From contig CM017563.1 of assembly GCA_007844125.1 (NCBI GenBank), forward strand, positions 24,552,394-24,616,393: a stretch of DNA of 64,000 nucleotides, written 5' to 3'. The DNA comes from Sinonovacula constricta (lineage: Eukaryota > Mollusca > Bivalvia > Cardiida > Solecurtidae). Position 1 is the stretch's first letter; each line of letters begins with the position of its first letter. A program made the position numbers and the translations under genes. The notes under the pieces were generated by a model that saw only the letters and a list, made by a program, of their open reading frames with translations, was not told where the DNA came from and made no database searches. Positions 31,500-44,500 of this stretch are shown here, piece after piece.

Positions 31500-31840
31500 G
31501 AGCGGTGCGTTTCTTGCCTGACGCGACGCCACTGTGGTGGCGGTGATGGTGGTAGTGTGGTGGTCGTGGTGATCAGGTGGTAGTGACGGTGAAGAATGTA
31601 GTAGTGCCCGTGGTGGAGGAGATGGCAGCGGTGTCAGGATGTTGTTGTAGTTGATGAGGAGGTGGAGGAGCAGAAGGAAGAGAAGAATGATGAGGGAGAG
31701 GAAAAAGGTGCTGCTGATGATGATTATCATGATTATGTAATTCATGATAGGCTAATTATGAGAAGGAGGATTATGATAATGATCGCTTATTATTATGATG
31801 ATCGAAGAAGAATAATGCGGATTTAGAGAATAAAAAGAAA
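31500..31840. repeat. Low-complexity G/T- then G/A-rich tract
   Basis: Imperfect GGTGGT and GATGAT runs change to GAAGAA. The minus-strand open frame here (31455-31745) reflects base skew only. Confidence 0.8.
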
Positions 31841-32469
31841 AAGGAGACCACTTCTAGTATTTCTTCTTTAAATTTTACGTCTTTGGGTGAACATTAAAAA
31901 CAACAGTGTCACTTTAAACATCGCAAGTGGGGCGCTTGCCCTTATACAGCATCATGAATCTGCATATGGGCGTAGTCATAGTTATATAATGACAAATGTA
32001 TATAGAGACTTTACCTCTTATCCGATTTTAATAAGAAAATAATTTCTCAGATGACAATGCTTACATAAAGGGATATTAAGTGATTAGACATTCAGCACAA
32101 AACTAAGAAAACACGAATTGCGATGTAATATTTTGGTTGTTTCGACAATTTAACCACACTTAATTTAACGAAAACTTTCTCATTTCATTCTTTCGCTTGG
32201 TAAAGCAAAATTGCATTTCTCGTCATTAGATGATGCAGCGTGATAATCTTTTCCAACATAATACATAATATAACAGGAGAATTTAGATTTATATCAAAAT
32301 TAAATGTCTTACAAAGAACTTAAATTTAGCGTATCCGCCAATGTAAATTCTTAAACTAGTATCTATCATTTCCGGGAGAAATTTCTAACGAAAAACCCTG
32401 AAGGTTTTGTTTACGGAAGCATAGTTTAATATTTGTGAGTCCGATGCTCTCTGTATAAATAAACTCAAG
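31841..32469 (+). promoter_or_regulatory. Upstream region and 5' UTR of the ITM2 gene
   Basis: This holds no gene or recognised element. The promoter must lie here or further left, but I see no reliable core element: a TATAAATA string at 32455-32462 is only about 10 bp before the ATG, too close to be a normal TATA box. Confidence 0.3.
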
Positions 32470-32541
32470 ATGACGATCATCAAAGTATCCAAAGATGGAA
32501 AGATCATTAAGAAGAAAGAAGGAGAGTTAACTGTGCCACTG
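32470..32541 (+). CDS. ITM2: ITM2 exon 1
   Basis: ATG then [20 protein letters not shown] and TVPL, ending at gtgagt. The Lys-rich cytosolic start is like ITM2B. Confidence 0.92.
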
Positions 32542-35500
32542 GTGAGTACAGCGAATTGTCGATTACCGAAACTAGGTCAAGAACAATATCTGAATTTTGG
32601 CTTAACCTGACCCAAAGCTGAACGGGTGGTTAAGGATTCGGGATCATGACAATGGCTTACTTATACAGCTAATACTCATGATCAGTGGAATAAGTCAAAT
32701 GTTTTTCTTATATAACCCTGTAACGATATTATGTCATTTCCTTGGTTCTGTAAAAAGTGCAGCATTGATCGGACGGTGTAACAGCCGGACTTATTTACAA
32801 GGAAGTTGATTATTGAAACCACCAATTCCTTCTCTGAAATGAGTTTTTTTTATGAATGTACAAACTTGTTGTGATAATTGTCTGTATTTCATATCAAAAT
32901 CCATCATAAAACAGATATTCTCTAAGTGTTAACTTTATCGCTTGCTATTTGACAACAATCAAATTTTCTCAGATTTTATATCATAAAAGAAATGTCCAAG
33001 AAGTTCTCAATAAATGTTTATAGAAACTTGACATTGTTAAAGAGAAATACATCTATGTAACTATGAGTATCCAACAAATTATTGACCTTAAATATTCACC
33101 TTTAACCGAAGCAAACAAAATGTGAAAATGAAAGTCTCTCATATTTTTTAAATAAATTTTTGTCTGTCCGCTTTGAAGACAATTTGGACTCTAAACTTGC
33201 AATTTAACATCAACCAGATAGCCATTTCTTAGCGTTTTTGTAGGAATTGTCAGATTCCCCAAAACGAAAGTAAGACATTCTTACAAGTTTTTGATGTATG
33301 AGAACTGTCAGATACCACCTTCAGACCTTCATTGTAGATCTAAAATCTGTTTCTGCTTATTGTTTGAGTACCTGCATTTACACCCTTTGCCAATAGTCAA
33401 GAATAAACAAAGCCAAATATAGCTCAGATGTATATTTCTGGGCTTATACTTTTCTTACTTGAACAAGACCTGTACATAGTTCACCATTATTTGGTAGTGA
33501 CTTGTCATAATGATACAAGTAATTCTTGGAAATTATGCAACTAAATGCTTGTCATAGGATAATTTGAATGTTTTCATAATTGATCTGGACATTTATGTAA
33601 ATAAGTGATGCCACCAGAATAATTTAAAATCTTTTATGTATTAGAAGTGCTCGATGAGTATTATAACTATATATCACATTCGTCACTTGTTTACACCTTA
33701 CAAATAGTATGATATTTCTGGCAAGACCATTATCATTTCAATTAGGCTGAGGTCTATTGTAGTTATCATAAACACAAACTTAATTCTAAGTTTTTAAGTT
33801 TAAAGCTTATGACTACATGCAAATAGTGCAGTTGTAAACTAGATGATCATGATCTACACATGGTCTATTTAAGCTTTAGCCTTTGGAGGCCAAGTGTTAA
33901 AGTGATTTAGTCACCGTTTGTCAAATTGGCGTAAAACATCTACAGTGTGTGGATTGTGTACTTATGTATGTCATGCACTTACCCGAAACATTGACCAAGT
34001 CCCCTGAGAGCTGCAAGTAAGATGGATGATACTAGAGATATAGAGTACATATAGTTATGTTGTTAAAGGGAGCAGAGGTACTGGAATTAGGTTGTCTGTC
34101 TGTCCAAACTATGTGTGGAAACTCTTTTGACCAAGCCTTTTCTTCGACAGTTTGTAATTATTTTTAGTACTGAACTGGGAAACTGTGGTTCTGTGCACCT
34201 CAGTGTCTTCAAAATTAACAACTAATAATTACATACTATTTAAATGTGTAACATTTGAAGATGCACTGACCCAAAACACAATTTACAAGCCAAAAGATAA
34301 CAACTGAATTATCTGTGTATTTGTTTCTGGTCTCCATTTAAATCTCTTCATCTTTTATTACTAAGGAAAAACATTTTCACAAATGTAAGAATTTGTTTTT
34401 GTTTGGCTGGAAACTTTAATATAACGAGTGATGTCTTTCAATGGCACGAGTGGTGTGAATTATGTTTATTTCTAGACGGGAAAAAATTCCTAAAAATACT
34501 TGAAACCTCAATGGAAAAAAACACTTTCCAGTCGGGCAACTGACTATATAAATTTTACAAGTCTGCTTTTGAATTAAGTGGCCACAGGCAATTCAGGTGT
34601 GTTAATTTTCGGTGATTGCCACCTACTTTCTTTGTTATGATCGGATGAAAATTAAAGCACTTTATTATTGTCCCTTCAATGATATTTCAGACATTGATTC
34701 ATAATATATAGATTTATGAACTTGAAATGTGGGGAATGTTTGTTTAGCTATTTAGTTAAAGTTTTAGTTTTATCTTTAAACAGTTGGTATGTTGATGAAG
34801 CCTTATGAATTGTCACATATAATTTATATGGCTCTTTTTCAGATAACAGGAAATATGGCCATTACATTTTTGTGCTTAGTTTCAAATCTGTTTGCATAAA
34901 TTTTATTATTAAGGTATTTTTATTTCATATTAACTGCAAAAATATTATTTAAAAAACTTCAAAGTTTGTCATTTTTGACAAAAAATAAATATTTAGTCAA
35001 AGAACACACAGTAATATAAAATACATTTTAATTATAATTTGTATTTTTATTAAATATGAAATAAATACAACCAAATCATTGAGTTTATGCAACCAGATTT
35101 GAAACTAAGCAAAAAAATGCCATTATTTTTTTCCATTTTTCTGAGCCATATTGAAATTTAACTAGAGAGAGTCGCATATATCAGGGCTTCCTAACTACCC
35201 TTCTTCAGTTATATTTATATATCATTAAGGAGCACAAAGTACCTGTTTGCTACATGAAAAGCTAACAAGGCATTTTATAAGAGATTCACCTACAAATAGT
35301 GCATATCTTGAGCAGGTCACTCCCAACATAATTGGGCTAATTTGGATCTTCATTTTTAATTTATGACAACTTATTTTGTATGAAGCTGGAAAAGGATTAA
35401 TTGAACATGTAAATGCGTTTTTTAATGTGAATGCATTGTAGCAGTAAAGATGATACTTCCCTTCCAAGAGGACCTACTTATCTGACTTCCTTGTGTTATC

Positions 35501-38500
35501 GTACATGTGGTTACTTCATGGCATGAAAGACTGAAGTGTTGACTCTTAGTCTGCTTATCACATACAGTGAAACCTTGCTAAAGGATCATCTCACTAAGTG
35601 GGGCACCCAGCTAAAAGGGGAACTTTTCTGCGGAGCCATATCACATACATGTGGTAACATAATATTATACCTGTACATGTAGATCCTTCATGTAAGACGG
35701 AAGTGTTCACTCTTTCTCTGCGTATCACATAACAGTAAAACCCTCGCTAGAGGACCACCTCACTAAGTGGGGGACCCAGCTAAAAGGGGAACTTTTCTTC
35801 GGAGCCATATCACATACATATGATTACGTAGTGTTATACCAGTACATTTAGATCCTTCTTGTAAGACCGAAGTGTTCTCTTTTACTCTGCGTATCACATA
35901 CAGTGAAACCTCGCTAGAGGACCACCTCACTAAGTGGGGCACCCAGCTAAAAGGGGAACTTTTCTTCAGAACTATATCACATCTTTAAGAGGTTAAGGTG
36001 AACAGTGTAGGTCAAGTTCAGCCAACTGCTGTGAGCTGTCTGATCTGTCATAAGGATCTAAATGTTTAGCTCCCTTCCCTCTTAATATGTATATTGACCT
36101 TTACATGCAATGTGTATAATATGTAAGTCAAAATCGATCAATTTCTGCATGTGTTTTGTTGTTGTTGTTTTTTACCCTTTTATGAATAGGTCCGGTTCCT
36201 TTCAAATTGTTGAGGGTCATCCATGGCATAGTGGTAGAGTCGCCAAATTGTAACTTTGTTAGCACGATGGACTTAATGTAGGAATGTCTTCCAGTTGACT
36301 TGTGGTGCGCCAGTGGTTCTTCCCAGACTTTTGTCTGGGGCCTGGGGTCTTTTCCACCAAATCACTGGATGGACATAGCTATATTGATCATATTTAGTCA
36401 CTGCGGTGTATTTCAAGAAACAAAACAAACAATTAAAATTGAAAATTTTCGTGTCGTGAAATTAAATAAATTGTGAAAAAAGAACAAATAATGCTTTTCA
36501 GTTAACTACAGTAATTCTTTTTGTCTTATTACTACATGTAATAAGTACAACTTTGGTAATTGTTCATGTTTAGAAGGTGTAGGATTAAACCAGGGCACTC
36601 GTTTTGCCGTTTTTGGGGCCGAATATCGGCCCCATTCCCCTATCAAAATAGTATGTTTTTTCCCCTATCTATGAAAAAAATTCCCCTCGAAAATGAAAAA
36701 AAAAAACAACGAAAGGGTCGCCCGAAAATAAACGTAAAACTTTTCGCGAACATTTTTGAGTACGAAACCCATATAAAAACACCGTTTTACTGCGCATGTC
36801 TCGGCTTAGGTTGACACGTTTATTTACCGATAACGACTGTGTAAGAGTCTAATTAAAAGAATCCTTCACGAGTAATTTCCCCTGACAAATTTGGAGTTCT
36901 CGGATATGGCCGTTGTAAACAAAAATGTCGCACAATCAAAAGCACTATCGTTAGAAGATCACTTCAAAAACTTCAGAAAATTGCAAAAAAATCGATTTCC
37001 TCTTTAAACAGCAGTCACTGTCTTCGATCCCAGAACCTACTATATCTAGTATTGAAAATGACGTAAGTGAAGAGCCCTGTACAAAAAAATAGAAAGCAGA
37101 CGTTAGCAGTAGCATTTCTTATGAATCTTCTGACAGTAGTACTGATTCAGACTCCGAGTCCGATATTGTGACTGACGTTGCAACAAGTAATAATGAAAAA
37201 TGTGTAATGGTGCCAGACAACCGTCTTTCTGAGCGGGGATTTTAAGTTTAAAATTCTTGCATTTTAATGAAAGCAAGTTTGACTTTTGAATATTAAGTCT
37301 GAAATAATATACTGGCTATTATAATATGTGGTAAAAAACAGTGTAAGGGTTCTAAGGAGTTAATGTGACACTAAAATCAAAATGTGTATATGACTTAATA
37401 TAATTCCCCTTTTTGTATTTTTTTTCTTAAAACGACACGAAATTCCCCTTCCTGAGGGTATGGGTACCTGTCCCCAAAAGCTGTCTAGTGCCCTGTTAAA
37501 CATTCAGCATTTCTTAATGCCCCAGTATACCCCTTATCAGTTCACATTATTTCACCTTATAACATTGTAAAATTTCAGCAGCTGGTGGAAAATGTTTTGA
37601 ATGCTAAAAAGTTGGACTAAACATTAAATTGCACCCTTTGCTCTGCAGTGGCAAGGCTTTTTTTCGGCCGATTTTATAGCCGATATTCGGTCATGTTCCC
37701 AATGGCAAAACATATACTTTTTTCCCAATCAGAGAAGAAAAATTCCCAATCAAAAAAAAAAAAAAAAAAAATATACATGGTTGTACTATAGCAGTCATTT
37801 AATAAAATTTATTGCTAGTTAGGCTAGCTAATCAGGCATCAGTTGTTTATTGATAATATTAAATATAGCTAATCAGGCATCAGTTGTTTATTGATAATAT
37901 TAAATATATGTGGCAAACATGATAAAAAACATATAACAGTACAGCTTTTTATTCCCTAAAGGTGTAAAAAATTCCCAATTTCTGGCAAAACAATGCGAAA
38001 ATTCCCAATTCCAGGGGAATGGGTCATATTCCCAAAATGGTGAAAAAAAGCCCTGAGTGGTATTTGAAGACAGAGAGATGACAAATAAAATTAAAATATG
38101 TTACTTTCTATGTTAAGCATGGGAATATGAAAGTGTGTGGCACGTTTGTCACCATTTCCACTGTAAAATGAAATTAATAGAAAAAACATTCAGAAAAAAA
38201 GTATACAAAAAAAAAAAAAAAAAAAAATATCAGTGGGAATTGGGCCTCGAACCAGCAACCTTCGGTTCTTGTAGAACAAAGGCTCTTACCACTCAGCCAA
38301 ATAACTTTCACCTAGTTCCTTCAACAAACAATTATGTATACAATAAATGATTTACGAAAAGTTACCAAATTCTTACAAAATTGTTCCGATATCATGCATA
38401 CAGTGATGAGTCTCAAGTTAATTCTAACGGACAATACCATATTAAAATTTGACTGCTACTGTGGTACACACTTATACTAACATATTGTTCATATAGACAC

Positions 38501-41500
38501 ACTCTCTTATGTTTTTTTCTGTACAGACTCCCCCTACAGCAGACGTGGAAAGCCATGTGGTGCCAGTAGACTATGTGATGAGCTCACGGTCCAAGAGGAT
38601 CGTCAACATCTTTCTTTTGCTGATAGCCCTGCTGGTGCTGAGTGCGGGAATCATCGGTGGCATCTACCTGTACAGATATATGGCACACAGGGTCAGTATT
38701 CAGTATTCAGAGCTTTTTTTTAGCAAGGTTTTAAATAAAATTCCTAGTTATTAGATTGGGGTATGGCGGTCGGGCAGGTAGGCGGTATCAAACAGTGGGT
38801 TTCCGGTCAATAACTTCAATTTGAATAAACCAATCTTGCTGAAACTCTGGATATAGCAAGCTTGCATAAAGACCTAGCTTGGGATTGGATTTGCGAAGAG
38901 TCAGTCAAGGTCACTGTTACTAGAAATAGACAAACCATTTCCGCTTAATATTTTGTGTTAAATTGGTAAATAGTTAAAAACCTGGTTTGTGTAGCATGGC
39001 CACGTTTCTTGTTTCCTTCTTTAGTAGGAGATGTTTACAGGCACCCTCCCTCAGAAAATTTCTTCAAAATCATGCAGTTTTCCCAGAAAAGTAACTTTAC
39101 ATCAAGTTTTTTCATCCCCCTTTAAGAAGTCATGCTTTTTTCCCTAAAATTATAGGGCATGGGCCCCTTCCCCGGGCAGTGAAAAGAAGCTTTGGTATTG
39201 CACCACAACTTATTTTGTTCAGAATAAGAGCAGTTTTCTTTTTTTCTATGGAAATGTCTTCCATAGGCAATGTTCCCTTACCCAGGGTTGTCACTAGAAA
39301 TATTTTCAGCAGGCTCAATTAACTTTTGAGGAGGCTAGGCCATGCGAGCGCCGATGGTGCGAAGCGTTGCTTGGGGGTCCGGGGCCATGCTCTTGACTGA
39401 TTTTCATTTTTTTTCAAATTTGAGGCAGCCCGATTTTCATTTGAGGCGGTCAAATCGGCCGCCAGCCGCCTCCTAATGACAACCCTGCTTACCTGCTTTC
39501 AGGGATGGTTAGTTCATTATGTAAACACACCATAGTGTTACAATTATGATCATTAAGACATTATAGTGTCTTATAGAACCTGTTACTGGTGTATGCCCTT
39601 TTATGGGCTGAATGTGGTATTTAACAGTTTAGACCAAAGTTCCTTTTCCACAAAACCAAAAATGTATTGTTTTCGGAATAGATCTTTTGAATTGTTTTGT
39701 TTTTTATATTCATTTTTGTGAGAATTGAAGCATACTCATCATTACAAACATTAATGTCTTATCTGTGCCACCCTGCACAGTTACATCTTTTTAAACTAGG
39801 TAAACTATGATTGCTATTTTTAAACTTAAAAAAAAACAACCTGTGACCACTTTCTTTTGAGATAATGTTGAATCTTCAACCTGGCATTGCGTGCTGATAA
39901 TATTCTCTTTTTTTTCAGATATGATTTAATCCCCATGTTGCTTATTTCTAGATTTGGACAGAATAAATATTTTGATTTTTTTTTTTTACAGTTTCTACTG
40001 TCTATATACTGATATCTAATTAAGGCTGTTTTCAAACTCATCTTTACTAAGACTAAAGTAAAAGTTTATGCAGAAATTATGCCTAAGTACCTCAAATATG
40101 GGTAAGATATTGTTACCTTTATTTGGTAGAAACCAACTGTTGAATACTATATTTGCATTGAAGCTGGACACACACAAAACTAACAACTAAACATAACATA
40201 ACAATTTTTATTTTAATCTGTTAATCAGCTTAGGGAGTGGCAAGTATAACTTAATGTTCATGCTTTACAAATGGCCGTCTTTATTATTCCATTGTATTAA
40301 CGTGTTTCTAGCACAAGGTATCCCGAGTGGCTGTAGACTTTTGGTGTGGGACAGATGATTTGTATGATGATAATGATATGCTAGAAGAGATGCCCACTCC
40401 CCTGCCCCAGAACGATGAACCCAGAGGCAAACCAGTTGAAGGCAGTTACCATCGTCTAGAAGAAGAGATTGACATTCAGATGGAAGAGGAATTAGAGAGG
40501 ATTGAGGTGCCAAACTTTGACGAGTGTCGCAAGTCTGTCATCATTCACAACTTTCAGAAGGTAATTTTCTCTTGATAATTTTTCTCTTCCTTTCCAAAAC
40601 AGGGATTCCAGACCTGGTAGCTTAATCAGTAGATTTTCGGTTCCAGCTATGGAAGGCCCTGGGTTCGATTCGGGGCCGCGACATACCATAGACATTAGAA
40701 TGGTAGTGGTATAGTTCCTTGCTAATGCTCAAGCAAATATAAGGGTAGTTCCATGACTGGTTGGCCCAGTGACAATGTGTGTGGGTGTGGTATCATGCCT
40801 GGTGTTCACGGGATGCTATACACAGGAAAGGCGACACTATATTTGCTCCAAGTGGACACCGTCTTCAGATAACGGAAATACTGATGGTGGGACGCTAAAC
40901 CAAATAAACAAACAAAACTGTGGCAGGCATTAAAAGTATCACTGTAATTTCTATTTTTAATAGAAATTAAATTGTTAAACAACTTAAGTCTCAAACCATG
41001 CATTTTAATATAATTCATTCATAACATATTCTGTAATGATTTGAACAATCAATGACCTAAGTCACTTAGCCTCAATGGTCAACTTATAGACTAGATACTA
41101 GCTTATTTGCTAGTTAAAAAATTACCAAGGCCAAAAGTATCAATTGTCACACCAAACAAAAAATCCTGTGAAAACAATATTGTCATCACGCACAGAGATT
41201 TACCAGACTCAGGATTCTGCATCCATATGCACATAAATCACAGCAATGTACGCACAAAAAAATAAATTCTGCGTCCATGTGGACACACAAAATATGCCTA
41301 CAATAACTCATTTCGACATCATATGTTTTCGTTATCAGCAATTTGTCCTTGACATTTTCGATGCTATAAATTTCTTACCACGTCATCAAGTATGTAAATT
41401 TACCAGCCAATCAATTTGCATGTCTAACATTAAAATTCATAGTTTAAGTGCGTTCGCTTACATCGGATGTTGATGTTAGGAACGCTCTACTGTTTGGATT

Positions 41501-44500
41501 CATTCATGTGTTTGGAAATGTCATTCAATGTAGTATATTTACATATACTAATAAAGCCATTATATGGCTACTATGTTCAATTTCTACCACTAAAATTACT
41601 TGGGCCCCCACATTTTCCTGCTGGACCCCTGTTGTCATAGATCCTGCATCCAGTAGACCCCTGAAAGTAAAAAGTAATGTAAATCCCTGATGCTGTTTCT
41701 GTAATGCTTGTAACAAAAATAAAAATTTTGATGATTGTCCCATAGCCATGAATGATAAACAATGACTTTCCATGACTTTAATTTTCTTATAATTTACACT
41801 TCAGGAAGAGGATAGGTTCGAACAATTTCCCATTTTTTATGGCATCAAGCAAAGCGCAAGAGTATATAGGGTTCATGCTGTGTTTACTTTCTGCACCAAA
41901 CAACACAGATTCATGTAGTTTGTGCACTGATTTATTGGTGTCATAGCTGCAAGAAAATGTGTTGTTTTTTTATTCATAACCTTTTCAATATAAATGTAGA
42001 TGATTGTTGCTCTTATTGCAAAGTTTAATGATGTACAAATGAAACTTTTGCTAATATTGCACATTATATCAACGCAGAAGAAGACAGTAACATTTATGAA
42101 TGAATGGCTTTGATGTAGGAATAGACCTAATATATATTAGGGGTGGTAGTGTTGTAGGGGTGGTAGGTGTTGTAGGGGTGGTAGGCGTTACAGCAGACAT
42201 ATTCCGAAAAAAAATGTGGCTTATATCTTTGTTTTTGAAAGTTCGTTATGTGCCTTTTCAAGTTCTCTGGCACAGAGATTGTGGAAATGGTTAAAAACAA
42301 AATTCAGGGGCAAGCAAGAATAATTAAAACTCAACGTGCCATTATGGATTTTTCCGCCTATCAAATAGCACAGGAAACTCATTGATAGTGACTGTAAACA
42401 AAACGGAAAGTGCAGGAAAAGAGGCAGCCATTTTGAGAATTCTGAAGCAGGCTGGAAATGTAAAATATTCAGTATAATCTATAGCCTATATACCTGTGTG
42501 TGGTATATTGAGGAATCCTTAACAAACAACTGAAAATTGCTTGTGTCTTTAGTTTGTAGAACTTTTATCTACCTTTACAGCATTTCAATGTACAAAGCCT
42601 TTTTACGCATATTGTAGGCACTTTATGCTTGCTTCGTGTTCAGTGAGATATGGCTTGTCATATTTCTTAAATATTTTTTTATTGTTCTGTGTCGGATACA
42701 ATTAGTTCGAATATTATTTAACTGAACATGACCTATAAGTGCCAACAGTAGTTGCCCAAAATCCTTTGCAATTCGTTATCGGCTAAATTTTAATGAAATT
42801 ATGATCCTTTTGTTATGTCTACTGAGAGCTATTTCTCAGCAAGCTTTCATTGCTTGGATTTTCTTTTAACTTTACAACATTGTCTAGGCATGTTATCAGG
42901 GCTACAGTCAATTCCAATTTCCAAATTCCTAACCCAATTCCACCCCCATTAAAAGTCTCATTTCCAATTCCAATTCTGGTACCCAGTGAATAGTTGAATT
43001 CCAGTTAAATTCTTATTCATTTAAACTCATTTCCATTTCCAATTCTAACTACAGTTTTTTAAACATTCATCCATATTATGTTTGCCTTTCTATTGGATGT
43101 TATAATTTATTGTGAGAAAAGATCATGAAAAACTTGAAGAACATTTTTTCAATTGCTTTATTATTACACAATAAGTGTGACATTGAGGAGGAAGACAGCT
43201 ATGAGCAATGATTCATGTATACCTGAATGATGTAACAGAACTTTAAAGAAAATATGAATTGAAATTCAAAACAAAATTGGCAAATTCCACCCTACAAATA
43301 TGTTAATTCCAATTCCTGCCTCTTAAAAATTTCCAGTTCCAATTCCGAATTAATTTGGCCCCAGCCCTGCATGTTAAGCTTAATTTTTTTACTGAGTTAT
43401 GGCCCTTCATAATTTTTTGAATATATTTTGTTTATTGTATGTCTCAATGACTTTTGGTCAGATTTTTATTTTAAACCCCATTAATTTTACCTATATATGG
43501 TTATTATTTATATTATTGGCACAACAGGATCTGATTAATTTTGACTGAGTTGTGGCCCTTTATTATATTTATTGAAAAATTTATTCATTTTGCATTTTTT
43601 CTTGAGAACCAATAGTCCAATATGAATTGTCCATGCTGCCAGAAACTACCTTGAACAATATAAGAAAAACTGAAGAAAATTAAAGTAAACAAAAGACGAC
43701 CTAAGAAAAAGTCTGTCAGTAACATTAAAATGCCTCAAGTTCATCTTCCTCTTTATCTGAAACTGATTTTTTGTTGTCTTTATGTCCTGTTGTTTTTTAC
43801 ACTGTTCATATTCTCTTACTCATTTAGAACACTTGAGAAAATAAAGTGTCACAAGTATTCCCTTTACTTCCTTGGTTGTTTCTCCTTAAAGTTGAATCAG
43901 AGCACAACACTCGGAACAAAGAAGATTCCAGTCATTAAATTGCGAGTGTCACAAGTTTGGGTCTCTTTTATCCAAAAACATATTTTCAATTGGTCTCCAA
44001 TTGACAAAGAAGATCCCCTCCAATTTTTATTCTTTTGATATTATGGTCTTTATATTAAAGGTTGTATCCGACAGTTTGGACAAAAATATATTTCTCAGTA
44101 ACCAACCAAGTTATCATTACCTGAAAAGGTCCTGTCAAATGCTGCTCATTGATGCCCTAGATCAGTGTGAACAGTAAAACGTAAATCCCCATTCCTCATT
44201 GCAAACAGGTATTTCCTATCTGAGTCATGCTGCAGAGATAGCTATTTTTAACTCAGAAAACCATGTGATAACTCACTTTTGAGGTTACCTTATATCACCT
44301 TCCAGGTAATTCGCTCTGACACCGATATCTATTTTTAGCAGAGGTCAAGATCATGGTTATTTGTAGATTTGGAATGAATAAACTTTTAAAGTGTTTTTAT
44401 AGCTATTGATACTGTCTAGCAAAATAGGTAGTGGTCAAAACCATCTTTACTTACACTATAGTTGGAGTTTATGCAGAAATTATGCCATAATGCTCCAAAA

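Noticed and set aside
32455..32462. TATA box of the ITM2 gene
   Set aside because: It lies about 10 bp before the start codon, too close to leave a normal 5' UTR.
38238..38315. Functional tRNA gene on the minus strand
   Set aside because: The boxes are good but the acceptor and anticodon arms pair poorly; kept as a tRNA-like relic.
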